From Hyalella azteca (Eukaryota; Arthropoda; Malacostraca; Amphipoda; Hyalellidae): DNA of 64,000 nt. Shown here piece by piece: positions 39,401-48,200 of this stretch. The translations under genes were made by a program, and so were the position numbers. Below the pieces are notes generated by a model. The model saw only the letters and a list, made by a program, of their open reading frames with translations. It made no database searches and had not been told where the DNA came from. Location: assembly GCF_000764305.2 (NCBI RefSeq), contig NW_025935210.1:44846-108845 (forward strand). The letters run 5' to 3'. Position 1 is the first letter of the stretch; every line of letters begins with the position of its first letter.

Positions 39401-42400
39401 GATGGCAATGATTCTAGACATAGAACAGACAAGCGCGCTCGTGCCAGAAACCAACTTCAAGATGTCTGTCGTTGGAGTAATCGGTTGCAGGAATCGTAGC
39501 ATGCTACTGCAGGAAAACGTAGTCATAGTTTAATTACGAGGTGAGTTATTTCCGAAAGTAGACAAGAACTACGCAATATATGACGCGTACATGGCGGCGT
39601 CATGGTTGAGGCCAGGTATACGCGGAAATTTTTGGACCATATACCTAAGAAATGCGTTCAAGAGTTCATGACGGTCTTCATAGAATTGAATACATCACAG
39701 TGAAATACGTCATCAGCTAATTCCTATAGCCTTGCAATAGTGATACAATTCTTTTCCTGATGATTTTAAATCACGTTGTAGATGAACTAAACAAGCGGGT
39801 TTACTACAATTTACCGTCTATATATAGGTATAGCTTCCAATGAATATCTTATAAAGTGATATTACTTTCTCATATTATATAACTCCAAGCTGCATTGGTT
39901 TCAAAATGATGAACATACAGTCAATAAGAGCTGGGCAGCGCTACTTTGAAATGTAGCGGCGCTACCGCTACCGCTACATGCTCTAAATGTAGCGGGCGCT
40001 ACCGCTACCGCTACCGCTACACCCACTAGATTGCAGCGAGCGCTACCGCTACAGTAAAATGTAGCGCCGCTACATTAGCCGCTACAATGGCCAAAATTAT
40101 TGGAAATCTCTAAATATTTATTACTCTGCTATTGGGATTTACTCATAAACATTTATTGATAATAAAACATTTGTAAAACATATCAATGCAACTTTATTGC
40201 AATTAACCTAACCGAACTGGTACGGGTTAGATACAGTAAATAAAAGTTACAGTTATTTTTATGTTTTACCTTCCCTACATGGATGTGTACTTTAATCTAC
40301 CAATCTAAAAAATTATCCACATATACATATAAAAAAATCAGTCTTTTATTTGTATATATATGTGGATTATTTTTGAGATCGGTAGATTAAAGTAGACATC
40401 CATGTAGGGAAGGTTAAACATGAAAATAACTGTGTAAAAATAAGTGTTAGCAAACTGAAACATGAAAAAATACCTGTAAGTGGTAACTGGTAACAATTTA
40501 ACAAGTAACAACTAACATGTTGACTCTAGTAACAGGCTGAGGTTGACAACATTACACCGAAATATTTCGTACAGTTTTATTCTGTAATTTATATTATGTA
40601 TGTATCATGCTGGTTTTTAAATAATATTTAATACTATTAAGTAAAATCTAAAGGCTTTATCTATAAATATAGCGGTAGCGCTGTAGCGGCAAAACCTCGT
40701 ATCGCTACATAAATATGTAGCGGTAGCGCTGTAGCGGCAAAACCTCGTATCGCTACATAAATATGTAGCGGGCGCTACCGCTACCGCTACATTGTCTCAA
40801 ATGTAGCGCCGCTACCGCTACCGCTACTGAAATTGTAGCGGCCGCTATAGTAGCGGCAGCTACATGTAGCGCGCTACTGCCCACCTCTGCAGTCAGTATT
40901 TGCGATGAAACAACGTTAAAAGGACGGACGACTTTAACGGATTGCCTTTTTAACTGCTATTGACTGTGTGTGGAACAGGCACATGAGTCGGTAAATCCGC
41001 GATGGCTATGACTGTTTAATAGTGCTCAATTGAGCATGAGAATTTCACCGCTAAAATAATTTATTACTATATAATATGATGTTATATCTAAAAGAAAAGG
41101 ACCAAACACTTTGAGGAATGAGATCGAACATCGAACACTCGAAAGCGAAAATTTTCAGGTATATACTAATAAATTTAACTTTTCGGTGTAACAGTTGAAT
41201 CTCTTCATCTCTTCACTTTGAACGGATATCCGGTGTGCAAACGAGAAGCAATTTAATTTGGGTGTTGCAAAAATTTTTAGAATGCAATATGAAAATAGTG
41301 GGGGAAAAGGTAAGGCGTCCAGATAACCGCCACGTATGCTATGCAGACTAAAATTGAATAAGTATCAACAAGCACGCGGATTTAAATTTTCGTATGGACA
41401 CGCGAGTGTTAAGGCGGGTCTACACGCTCAGTTTTAAACAACGAATTGTCTGCGCAGTTTCAAGTCGGAATGAAATCGTTGCAATTTTTAGAGCGTCCAC
41501 ACGGTGCCGACATATCTGTGTAGTTAGCTCAGTTTTGTGCAATCTCGCTATGGAGGAGGCAGTATTTTGGTCAATTTAATTTGGCATTGTGCCTTCTTAA
41601 AAAGAGATTGGATCATTTAGGAAATGCAAGGAATCAAAATACCAGAGAGATGGCTTGTAGATGTCATCTTCTCTATAGCTCCAGATCGAATCGATTTATT
41701 AATTTTTCATAATTATTTACGGTAAACACTCTTCAAATTATTAGTTTTTTTACAACCGTTTCTCTGTATGCGCTTTCATCGATTTCTTAGATTTTTTCTA
41801 CCAAACTCTCATATGCTTCCACCGTTTTGTCCCTGTTACTATAGTCCTTGGATTTTACTAGCCTAATGTAAGGAAAACTTTCGTATAGAGCAATAAATTC
41901 CTGGATAAATTCCTGAGAACATTACCGAAGGTCCGCCATTGTCGCCAGACCAATTGAAACTGGGCACAAATTGACTCTGAAAACTGTGCTACCGTCTACA
42001 CGTTCCGACTTATCTGCGCAGGTCATCGAAATCTATGCTCTGTAGATCAGATATCGCTGCAACTGTGCAATCTTCACGTCGGCTTCAAAACTGCGCAGTT
42101 TTCCCGTCCACACGCAACGTTTTATCTGCAACGATTTAAACTTCGTAGGCAAATCGATGTGTAAAACTGAGCGTGTTGATCGGCCTTATGCCAGTGCCAC
42201 ACGAACAGGCGGCTCACACATGCCCCAGCCTCAGCACCCCAGGGATGCCGAGGTAGGGCCAGGAGACAACCGTAGCTGCCAGTCAGCACGGCTATAGCGC
42301 TCTAGCTTGTTGACATCACGCGCGGCCAACGGTGGTGGCGGAAAGCGCGTGCGATCGCACGGACGAACGTAACCTAACGGCCCGCAGTCATCGCTGGCCA

Positions 42401-45256
42401 ATGACAGAACTCGTGTCGTCACTTACAGCCAATGAGAGTGCACAGAGATGCGGCGTCATGGCAGGCCAATAGAAGCAAATGCAAGTACGTCACTCATGGC
42501 CTACGGACAACGGCCATCAGCTGGTCGCACATAATACGCGCGCTGCCCTTACCGGGCGAAGACTTGAACGCACTTAGCTTCACAGCCAAAACACGAGGCC
42601 TAGGCCAGCACGACAAAGTTCTATCTTTATTTAAAGTAGAACTACTGAAACATTTTTACAGCGCTATTTAATTTATCATTCGTAAACATCTCCAAACAGG
42701 TTTTCGTAAAATCCCAAACATTCTTCAATGACAACTGGGCTGGAATCCAGTTGTGTGTCGCAATGAAAATGTGCACCTCGTGTAAGCCAGGATGGAGTTT
42801 TTTTAGTCAATACCAATATTAAAGAAACTGATTCCTTGAATATCTAACCCCATTCTCTGGACCACGTAGTGCGGTAGGAACGCGGTTAGAGCGTTTGAAT
42901 GCAGCAACTTTTTCATGTGAAACCGTTGATCAGTGCTTCGCAAATTGTTTCCTCTTGCGACACGAAGCCTAATACGCCCTTCACATATTCAACATTGACT
43001 AATCATTGACACCTCTCAACTTTTTTTCGAAAAATTAATAAATTACGCCACCCCCTGCCGCAGAATTTTTCCCAGCCAATGAACCACTGCCGTAAATCAA
43101 CTCTTCACTAATGGTTTTTACAGTCAGAGTTAGGTAATTAAATAAAAGGAAAAATACATTCATTATAAGTGTTCAAAATATTCGACGAACTGAATCAAAA
43201 TTTCACCGGGACACGTATGATAATGAAAGAAGTATTGTTCAATATGATAATTCTTTCAGCAGAATAAAATTTCTATCTTATTAAAAAATTGTTATAATCA
43301 AAATATAAACAGACTATTCAATTCACATGAAAATTTTATCGATGACGGTTTGCATTAATCCTAATTTCCTTCAACTAACGAGGTAAGTTGCAAACATCAA
43401 AGCTTCAATTTTCGACTCAATAAACCAAAGAAGACACAAAAAACTACAGAACCTCGCCTACACGCGCAGTGGACCTTGCCAAAATTCGCCAACTAGACAG
43501 GCATCCACTATAACTTAACCGAGCATGTGAATCAAACCACTCTTGTCGGGACCTATGAAACACGCCGGAAGAGATTTGGTGGTCAAAAACACATGCTCGT
43601 AAAACAAAGAACGCTAAACACAAAATCAAACATTCACATTAAAGATAAAAAATTGTAACCATCACATTCTCGATTAAGAAAGAATGAAATTCACAAACTT
43701 AGAACTTAGGTGGCACGCCATGCAGTTGGTAGTCACGATCACATGCTTGGCTAATCAACAACTGTGAGTAAGTAAAGGCATAATGGCAAAGAGGACAACC
43801 AGTTTAGTTGATTTTTTTGTTAAATTTTTATTAATTGCATATTCACAGAAACCCGAACCTTCCGGGCAAAACGAACTTTCGTTTTACGTGTACTTATAAA
43901 CACATATATTCTTACACTAAGAAATGAAGCAGTATATCGATATCTCAGCCTAGCTTAGCGACACATACGTAAAATAAAGCTTTTCACGGCACAGCGGAAG
44001 ATAAATAAATCGATATCGTGAGTTATAAATAAATATTTTCGTTGTGACTACTCACGTTGGGCCTTGGATGGGTAGAGGCCCATGGTCAGGAAGAGGGAGC
44101 GCGCCGTATCCAGGCTACTGACGTTCCCACCGGCCTCACTCCACACCTCCTTCAGAGCTCTGCGCCGGGCCGACGCACAAACAAAAATATAAAAGAGCAA
44201 AGTCTACGATTCTAAATATTCCAATTTACAGTTAATAAAATATTCCAATCAAATAAAATTACTCCTGCACAAACTTTTCCAATTTGGCAAATTCGTTTGG
44301 CTTTTCCAGTGATGTTGAAAATTCATTGTCAGCAAACTTATCACGTAAATTGTCAGCTAAGTAAAACCATCACTCCATCAGATAATGAATTCTAAGCTAA
44401 AAACATTATTATATCAAAATATTCAGAAATTATCTTGGTTACAAATTATTATTTATTTCGTTTTAGTAATTAGCCAAGCACTATTCATCGGAATATAAAC
44501 TAGAGTGAACATCGGAAGTATATTTAACAGGAACAAAAAATTGTCGTAACAGAAAATATTTTGCAGCATAGGGAAACCATTCAAATATAAAATACTTAAA
44601 AAACTTTTTTTAAAAAACCACGTTTTTCTTGCGGACTAAAAAGTAGAAAATAAATTTTGGCTCGCCCCAAAAAACGTGTGTCGGGCAGATTTATGATTAA
44701 AGCGAAAAGCAACACGAATTTTGGAAATTTGATGTTGAACGTACAGCCCGACCCACGTTTTTTGAGGCGAGCCAAAATTTATTTTCTACTTTTTAGTCCG
44801 CAAGAAAAACGTGGTTTTTAAAAAAAAGTTTTTTTAAGTATTTTATTTTCTCCTTTTTAGTCCGTTGCTGCACGGACTAAAAAGTATGACTTGACGTACG
44901 TATCCATGTTACGCAGCGTCAGCGCCTGCTCGTCTATAACGTCAGCGCCCGCACGTCATACTATATAAATAGTATATATATACTTTACTCAATTAAGCTA
45001 ATTTAGGCCTCTAATTGCTAGTTTTTATGATTGTATCTGAAATTGTTAGACGAAAATAGCCTGCATGCCGAATTTCAGATCTCTAGAGCAATCAGAAGTG
45101 GTTTAATTTTCGTTGTCAATTTTAAAAACAAACAAACAAACGTGAAGCTAAGCTAAGAAAAACGTTTTAAAATGCATCCATACCTCGTAGTTTCACCGCA
45201 GATGAGCGGCATGATGGAGAAGGATCAGAGCGCGGTTCATCAGTGTAATTTGGCAT
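18316..45256 (-). CDS. raw: Raw-like protein with two nucleoside deoxyribosyltransferase-like domains (12 exons)
   Basis: CDS = complement of 45256-45184, 44157-44056, 24460-24292, 23806-23700, 23217-23105, 22384-22170, 21681-21573, 21126-20904, 20414-20238, 20065-19377, 18928-18845, 18453-18316: 2199 nt, 732 aa. All junctions are GT..AG and every phase matches. Residues ~25-115 look EF-hand-like (TARSLFLTMGLYPSKAQ, LLSFGEFCLLSTDL), then a Pro-rich linker. Domain 1 (~150-300) has VFLGGSCNPTSWRQDVAIP, ISFYNPQVTHWEE, FFVFDRRTRNVASM and KIILVLDTY. Domain 2 (~430-732) repeats the pattern (VYLGGTYVQHDAWRNDVAEP, LLFVISNKTRSVSAMAM, KVVLCVQDL, GVPVFDDL) with a ~135-residue Ser-rich insert. These resemble Nuc_deoxyri_tr2 domains. 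Drosophila Raw restrains JNK signalling during dorsal closure and gonad morphogenesis. Coding status is firm; the Raw name is from memory and less sure. The ATG at 45256 could be internal. Confidence 0.8.
18845..18928 (-). CDS. raw: Raw-like exon 11
   Basis: 84 bp, 28 codons. Acceptor TTGCGCAG|GCTGCACAC, donor GAGATG|GTGAGT. Encodes AAHYVGLGRKVVLCVQDLTV and GSPVDGEM, parallel to VAYMAALPRKIILVLDTY in domain 1. Confidence 0.87.
19377..20065 (-). CDS. raw: Raw-like exon 10, domain 2 with long insert
   Basis: 689 bp, the longest exon. Acceptor ATATTCTAG|GCTTCTC, donor GCTATG|GTACGT. Encodes VHPVDVYLGGTYVQHDAWRN, a ~135-residue Ser/Asn-rich low-complexity insert, then VDKCHVLLFVISNKTRSVSA. The insert sits where domain 1 has only a short loop, so it is probably a disordered insertion in the fold. 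Confidence 0.88.
20238..20414 (-). CDS. raw: Raw-like exon 9, inter-domain helices
   Basis: 177 bp. Acceptor TTGTGTCAG|GAGTGAG, donor CTTG|GTTAGT. Encodes a Ser-rich start then an amphipathic, probably helical segment (LALKEVTLTLEELSCVVAEF, LRRIRDVFTNSVVTPLQ). Confidence 0.85.
20684..20930. repeat. 73-bp tandem array copying the exon 8 donor
   Basis: The GATGATGGTG landmark recurs at 20771, 20844 and 20917 (spacing 73), with an older copy near 20684. On the minus strand each unit ends in an exon 8-like GCCAAGAAAG joined to GTGAG or a mutated GTTGAG, followed by the same intron start. The copy at 20917 is the real exon end; the others lie in intron 8. Confidence 0.85.
20904..21126 (-). CDS. 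raw: Raw-like exon 8, inter-domain
   Basis: 223 bp. Acceptor TTTTGCCAG|GTGCTACG, donor AAGAAAG|GTGAGA. Encodes VLREDIWPQQLGACDNVTLV and LGEASKLFSSVTGRLLSQEE plus LLTIIAAKK. Both flanking introns carry tandem arrays touching the splice sites. Confidence 0.85.
21140..21400. repeat. 62-68-bp tandem array next to the exon 8 acceptor
   Basis: About four copies, with AGAATAAAGT-like landmarks at 21179, 21241, 21309 and 21377. The minus-strand unit ends in GCATTATTTGCCAR. In the copy at the exon this is the real acceptor (TTTTGCCAG|); upstream copies read GCCAA, one base from AG. Confidence 0.82.
21573..21681 (-). CDS. raw: Raw-like exon 7
   Basis: 109 bp. Acceptor TGTACGGCAG|GGAGTTCG, donor GCTAAG|GTGAGC. 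Encodes EFEELSGGLNTVQDLVERRG and IPVFSQLPHAL, the end of domain 1. The parallel segment in domain 2 reads GVPVFDDLAAALE. Confidence 0.88.
22170..22384 (-). CDS. raw: Raw-like exon 6
   Basis: 215 bp. Acceptor GTTGTATGCAG|CAAGTTACA, donor AAGAG|GTAGGC. Encodes QVTHWEEALLEREHQAKSSA, LFFVFDRRTRNVASMVEVAY and KIILVLDTYPGPGHIIEGEP, the core of domain 1. The acceptor and first ~28 exon bases are repeated four more times upstream. Confidence 0.9.
22370..22950. repeat. 115-142-bp tandem array copying the exon 6 acceptor
   Basis: Five copies, with the acceptor landmark at 22381, 22496, 22638, 22777 and 22916. Each carries, on the minus strand, intron end + TGCAG + CAAGTTACACACTGG and further exon-like bases, then the same AT-rich intron block. 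The most distal copy has lost the AG. Confidence 0.88.
23105..23217 (-). CDS. raw: Raw-like exon 5
   Basis: 113 bp. Acceptor TTGCATTGCAG|AGAAAACAG, donor AATCCC|GTGAGC. Encodes the start of domain 1: EVFLGGSCNPTSWRQDVAIP and LGISFYNP, the nucleotide-binding-like first strand and helix. Confidence 0.88.
23700..23806 (-). CDS. raw: Raw-like exon 4, Pro-rich linker
   Basis: 107 bp. Acceptor GTGCTGCAG|TGACATG, donor CCCG|GTGACC. That donor was chosen because it alone gives the phase 1 end needed by exon 5; a GC-type site just downstream does not. Encodes a low-complexity stretch with runs of Pro (MTVPPPHMTAPLPPPARSP), probably disordered. The donor is weak. Confidence 0.7.
23995..24310. repeat. 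~191-bp duplication copying the exon 3 donor
   Basis: The intron segment after exon 3 and the last ~30 exon bases (GCGTCTGATG.CAAGCA) occur twice. The real donor at 24292/24291 is GTGAGA; the copy at 24101/24100 is GTAAGC, a usable donor sequence. The flanking AATAATGGAG.CACA.A and ACAAGAAAATA..TAAATGG blocks match as well. Confidence 0.82.
24292..24460 (-). CDS. raw: Raw-like exon 3
   Basis: 169 bp. Acceptor TTTGTTCAG|TGTGCGAG, donor AAGCA|GTGAGA. Encodes CEMMHVARECRGN and LLSFGEFCLLSTDLQRGY, an EF-hand-like helical segment. Its last ~30 bp and donor are copied 191 bp downstream (see 23995-24310). Confidence 0.85.
24470..24715. repeat. AT-rich short tandem repeat (AACATAATAA/AACATAATAC)
   Basis: Roughly 24 copies of 10-bp AACATAATAM-like units upstream of the exon 3 acceptor. 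The minus-strand open frames here (YYVLLCFIML-type) are translations of the repeat. Confidence 0.92.
24720..25885. other. Intron 2 sequence, nothing recognised
   Basis: AT-rich, no coding similarity. Part of the 19.6-kb intron between exons 2 and 3. Confidence 0.45.
25890..26105. repeat. ~110-bp degenerate tandem duplication
   Basis: Two and a half copies of a unit with TGCATCAACCGTCRTCAATG, AAATGCCTRGCA and CAGAGTTGA landmarks, moderately diverged. Confidence 0.65.
27120..27295. mobile_element. MITE with AGCGCATTTTCTC termini, copy 1
   Basis: AGCGCATTTTCTC at 27132 and its complement ending at 27245, with internal GTCCGTCC repeats, followed by CACTCACTGCTGTGAGTA, a small hairpin, and GAGTTATATT. 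Near-identical copies lie at 52308-52446 (inverted) and 53937-54080, both in XPNPEP3 introns. Confidence 0.88.
27640..27915. repeat. ~75-bp tandem repeat
   Basis: Three diverged copies sharing TTAATCTTGCATCGAGCGGT, TACGAGCCCTTTTACGATTA and AACAAGTAA. Confidence 0.8.
27920..29040. other. Intron sequence, nothing recognised
   Basis: The 112-codon minus frame at 27980-28318 has no similarity I recognise and no matching splice context, so it is not annotated. Confidence 0.45.
29045..29615. repeat. 37-bp minisatellite
   Basis: About 15 copies of AGATATCCACGAGCAATYCA + GAGACATCCAAGTCAAG. The period is not a multiple of three, so three overlapping frames of up to 178 codons open through the array; all are repeats of SRDIHEQS-, KRYPRAIQ- and QEISTSN-type peptides. 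Treated as non-coding. Confidence 0.93.
30600..31015. repeat. ~125-bp imperfect tandem repeat
   Basis: Three copies sharing GCATATATTGCAACAACAAG, GAGTTCCCTACACATGAT, GAACTGATAAAGCAAGCGTC and ATCGAGATGTGACTATTGCG, the last two copies being closest. Confidence 0.82.
31020..31730. other. Intron sequence, nothing recognised
   Basis: No coding or structural signal was found. Confidence 0.4.
31735..31950. repeat. 24-bp minisatellite (CACGTTGATTAAACGTTGTT)
   Basis: About nine copies of CACGTTGATTAAACGTTGTTTCAA with small length changes. It abuts a different array at an ambiguous base. Confidence 0.92.
31956..32170. repeat. 51-bp minisatellite
   Basis: Four copies of GTGTCCTAGTGCAGGTATTC + TGCACTATCCTGGGGACACA + GAGCCCCGCAA, >93% identical by eye. 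The unit contains the inverted pair TGTGTCCCC/GGGGACACA with the neighbouring copy. Confidence 0.92.
32180..33890. other. Intron sequence, nothing recognised
   Basis: Includes a C10 run at 32640-32650. No coding frame with support was found. Confidence 0.4.
33895..34035. repeat. ~27-bp minisatellite (GTGCGTCACACGTGATACAC)
   Basis: Four to five copies of GTGCGTCACACGTGATACACGAGACAC; each holds the E-box palindrome CACGTG. Confidence 0.88.
34675..34945. repeat. ~52-bp minisatellite
   Basis: About five copies starting TATATGCGTSTTGTACTTGT and containing GGTATAGTATTTAGTATACA; starts at 34685, 34737 and 34789. Confidence 0.9.
34950..36960. other. Intron sequence, nothing recognised
   Basis: No exon, RNA gene or repeat could be supported. 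Confidence 0.4.
36971..37620 (+). promoter_or_regulatory. CCAAT-cluster promoter-like region, possibly a solo LTR
   Basis: Three to four inverted CCAAT boxes (GTGATTGGCGGG at ~37143, GTGATTGGCTG at ~37172, CCATTGGTGATTG at ~37230) precede a GC-rich block and GTTCAGTTCACT at ~37366, which matches the arthropod initiator TCAGT. A short CTACACTATATCAACTAGCA-type repeat and AATAAACC near 37590 follow. The promoter-to-AATAAA order could be a solo LTR or an alternative promoter. It lies in intron 2, on the opposite strand to the gene. A related block is at 42230-42610. Confidence 0.4.
37883..38032. mobile_element. 150-bp MITE, CTGGGCCYATACTTTCAAA termini, copy 1
   Basis: Left CAGGGCCTATACTTTTAAAA and right complement CTGGGCCCATACTTTCAAAA. 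Internally it has GATTGG/CCAATC motifs and GTAAGTACTTACG. An inverted copy of the same length interrupts the SINE at 63298-63660. Confidence 0.88.
38035..39025. other. Intron sequence, nothing recognised
   Basis: No coding or repeat structure was found. Confidence 0.4.
39030..39265. repeat. ~44-bp degenerate tandem repeat
   Basis: About five copies with GTCGTGAATGRAAATTCAA and GACAGCATGA landmarks. Confidence 0.75.
39926..40889. mobile_element. hAT-type MITE with GCTACCGCTACC subterminal repeats
   Basis: Termini AAGAGCTGGGCAG (left) and CAGAGGTGGGCAG (complement of right), flanked by CAGTCAAT (39918-39925) and CAGTCAGT (40890-40897), an 8-bp target duplication with one mismatch. Arrays of TAGCGGTAGCGG-type units sit inside both ends, and the middle holds an inverted pair around ATATGTGGAT (40310-40400). 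There is no transposase. Length, termini and 8-bp duplication fit a non-autonomous hAT element. Confidence 0.9.
40898..41408. other. Intron sequence, nothing recognised
   Basis: No supported feature. Confidence 0.4.
41412..42186. mobile_element. 775-bp MITE with ~30-bp inverted repeats and TA duplication
   Basis: Left AGGCGGGTCTACACGCTCAG and complement of right AGGCCGATCAACACGCTCAG, both followed by TTTTA. TA flanks each side (41410-41411 and 42187-42188), as for Tc1/mariner-type elements. A second inverted pair around CTGCGCAGTTT lies inside. No transposase was seen. Confidence 0.85.
42230..42610 (+). promoter_or_regulatory. GC-rich CCAAT-cluster, promoter-like
   Basis: GC content rises sharply. 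GGCCAATGACA, AGCCAATGAGA and GGCCAATAGAA occur within ~80 bp (42396-42475), with CRE-like TGACATCAC, GTCGTCACTT and TACGTCACTC. GCTGGTCGCACATAATACGC at ~42518 resembles GCTGGTCGAACATAAGACGC at ~37298. This could be an alternative promoter about 1.5 kb downstream of exon 2, a promoter of another transcript, or an LTR remnant. Confidence 0.35.
42680..44050. other. Intron 2 sequence, nothing recognised
   Basis: No supported feature before exon 2. Confidence 0.4.
44056..44157 (-). CDS. raw: Raw-like exon 2
   Basis: 102 bp. Acceptor ..GCGCAGAG|CTCTG, donor CCAAC|GTGAGT. Encodes ALKEVWSEAGGN and DTARSLFLTMGLYPSKAQ. It is GC-rich in an AT-rich setting. A 19.6-kb intron separates it from exon 3; joining C + TG gives Leu and continues the EF-hand-like region. 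Confidence 0.8.
44587..44846. mobile_element. Foldback element with ~95-bp nearly perfect arms
   Basis: Arms 44587-44683 and 44752-44846 are inverted copies with very few differences (ATAAAATACTTAAAAAA, CCACGTTTTTCTTGCGGACT, TTTTGGCTCGCC), separated by a ~68-bp loop. A further small hairpin using the same TTTTTAGTCCGT motif follows at 44852-44890. It lies in intron 1 of the Raw-like gene. The high arm identity suggests recent origin or gene conversion. Confidence 0.92.
45184..45256 (-). CDS. raw: Raw-like exon 1 (proposed start exon)
   Basis: Encodes 24 residues from ATG (MPNYTDEPRSDPS...) and ends CGAG|GTATGG in phase 1. This fits the next exon (G + CT = Ala). The frame stays open upstream of the ATG (..VVLITSSAVV), so the exon could be longer with an undetected acceptor. 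It is the least certain exon. Confidence 0.55.
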
Positions 45257-45259
45257 CAC

Positions 45260-48200
45260 CACGGCACTTGAGGTGATTAAGACCACATCCAAAACATATA
45301 TTTTACTTTTTACATCAATTACAAGCATGACCCAAACTTAGGACCCAGAATATTTGCTGTCATTGAAATAAGTTCATGACAAATGAAAAATAAATCATGC
45401 CATTTTTAATGGCAAATTTAAAACTATCTACCTGGAAAAATATTCAAAAATATTTGAGTGACACTTTCATTCATAAATAATCCAAAAATTGTCTGTAACA
45501 AAATTATCTAGTAAAATAATGAGCATTGCTCAACCAAAATATATTTTTTTTGAGCACTCATTCTAGTATCATCTCACTTTATGAGACAGTTATATGGTTT
45601 ATACTTTATCCACCAACCAAATTTTTCTTTTGCTGTGTAGAGATTATTTACATTTAGAGCCCATACAATTTTTTCAGTATATTACACTCAATTGCTAATG
45701 GTTATTTCTACATACATATATATACCTCATAATCAAATGTTAGATAATGTTTAATGTATCAAATGAAATTTTAGCTTATTGAGAATACATTATCTAATCA
45801 GATCAAGGAGCCTTAACAGAAATAGTAATACAAAATGAAAGAAAATTAGGAGCCATGCCAATATAACATGAGAATTGTTTAAGATTGTCGATAAACATAC
45901 TGAACCTTTTTAACAATAAACGACTATTAAACGTACTGAACCTTTTCAAAACCAGCCCTATAATCTAGAGAATATTTGGCAACATTTATAAAAAATTGCA
46001 TTTAAAAATGGTCATATCATGGATGATTGTCATCAATCACAAGCAAGATTTTCGGGTTTTCTTGATGATAGTTAAAGGAATTAGGCAAAGATATAGGTGA
46101 ACTTGTTCAAAAGCCCCTGCAGTTTTGCTTTTACTGGTGTTTTCTACCTAATATTTCAGTTTGGAATATACATGAATAAATAATGAGTTATCACAAAACT
46201 AGAATACATAATAAGAGACAAGGGTGTAGGTGAATTTAGAAAGTTTTGCTTAGTATCAGGATTGAAAAAATAAATTTTTTTCAGAAATATCATGGCTCTA
46301 ATATCACATAAGTAGTATAACATTTTGTAGTTCCAAAGTCGTCCATTCTAGATTAAAAAAATATTGCTGTCCCCAATTTCACAACAAGTCTATTTCATGA
46401 AATTTTGGACTTCAACAGTTCAGTATCATCCTCATGCAGTCCTGCTAATATATTTAATCACAATTAAGAATTGCACCCAAAACATTACATTAACAATCAC
46501 AGAACTGCAGTCATGCTCATGCATAGTGGCAAATTGGAGATTTTTTAGAATCAGTTCATTTTTAATTTCCTAATTTACTCAATATTTTGGTCAATTTTTA
46601 TGCATGATAATACTGGTAGCTAAGATATTTGCTAGTCTACTTTTAGGACTAAAAAATAAACTTGAGGAAAGGCAAAAAAAATGTTCTCCTTTGCAAATTG
46701 CTATTTGCTACTACATTATGAATGTTCTTCTCCTTTGTTAGACTGTCAGACTGCATTGTTTCTTCAAGAAAAATGTTGAAACTATATTATCACATACTTA
46801 AACAAGTCCCAAGTCCTAATTTAAGAAAAATTTTCTTGTTTCTACTTATGGGATAAAATCAGTGATTTGGCCTTATGGCCTAATATGTAAGCATGGCATA
46901 GCAAATGTATTTGTGATTTGGTAAATGAGTTTGCTGCTTGAAAAGAGCTGTGAATAGCATAAAAAAATGTATGGCTAAGAAAGGCCTGAAAATACAAGAA
47001 TTATTGGCTCCAAAAATTCTGTAGCAGGCCTGAATAGTAGATGATTTTTACACTAGCTAGCTAATTTAGAATATTGGCAAAATGTTTCCTAAAATTTCAG
47101 GTAAAAATTATTGCTTTACTAATAATTTCTAATGACTGTAGGTAAAAATAGGGTGATTTTCTTATTTTACACTAAAGAACTGGGAAAAGACTATAGGAAT
47201 GGTTAAAATTGGCCACATTAATGGGCCTTATTTGTCTGCCGCTGCCCTAGTTATGTTTAAGGCTTCTGTCTAATTTTCTACTTTAGGTACACTAGGTAGG
47301 TCAATAAGTCTTTGTTATACATATGTGGTCATTGCCTGATTTTGCCTCATACTCTCATTGTCCATTGACTTGATTGAGGAATACCTAATATGAGCCTACG
47401 CCCTACGGGCTACGAGGTTTTCAAACCTTTCAACTGTAATTTCTATTTTACAATTTATTGTCCTAAATAATATTACTTGGATTTAGTAAGGAGGAGAAAG
47501 TAAACCATAGCTGCATGCAGCATGCCTGTGTCCCATCTGGCTGGCTGAGCCTGGCTCTACCCTCTTAAAATTATAGAGACAAAAATAATAGTAAATGAAC
47601 AAAATTATTATCAACGTAGTGAAGCTAGGCTCGATAAATAAATAAAAACGTTTTTTCAGTTCAATATAGTAATAGTATTAATGAATCGGGGTTAGAGATT
47701 GTTATAGATATCGTAATTATATGCGTACGGAGACGTTGAGTTAGTGGTATGCCAAATACCAATTCCAGATTTCCAGGTCATGGCACAAGGCTAGTCGCTA
47801 GCTACTATAACTTTTCTTTGGTGAAAACACAACGCTTTACGCGCTGACCTCGGATCCGGATTCCGGATGACCTCTGTGGCAACTAATTTTAGTTTCCGCA
47901 ACAAAGGGAAAAAAAGTTTTTTTTTTCAAAACATAAAATTGACAAATGACTGAAAATAAATACCAAATTGTGAGAAGATCGAAGTACTCGTGAAGTCTGG
48001 TATTTTGGTTCCACTATTATGCCCAAACGAAATTTTTACTTACGATCCGTGTTCATTTAAGTAAATTCACTTGAGAATGCTTCATTTGGAATTGATCACA
48101 TATTTTACCTGTACTTGTGAAGAAATTTGTCATATTAAAGCCAATGTGTTAATTCAATGAACTGGGGTATTTTTAGAAAACAACGTTGTCGGGAGGATGC

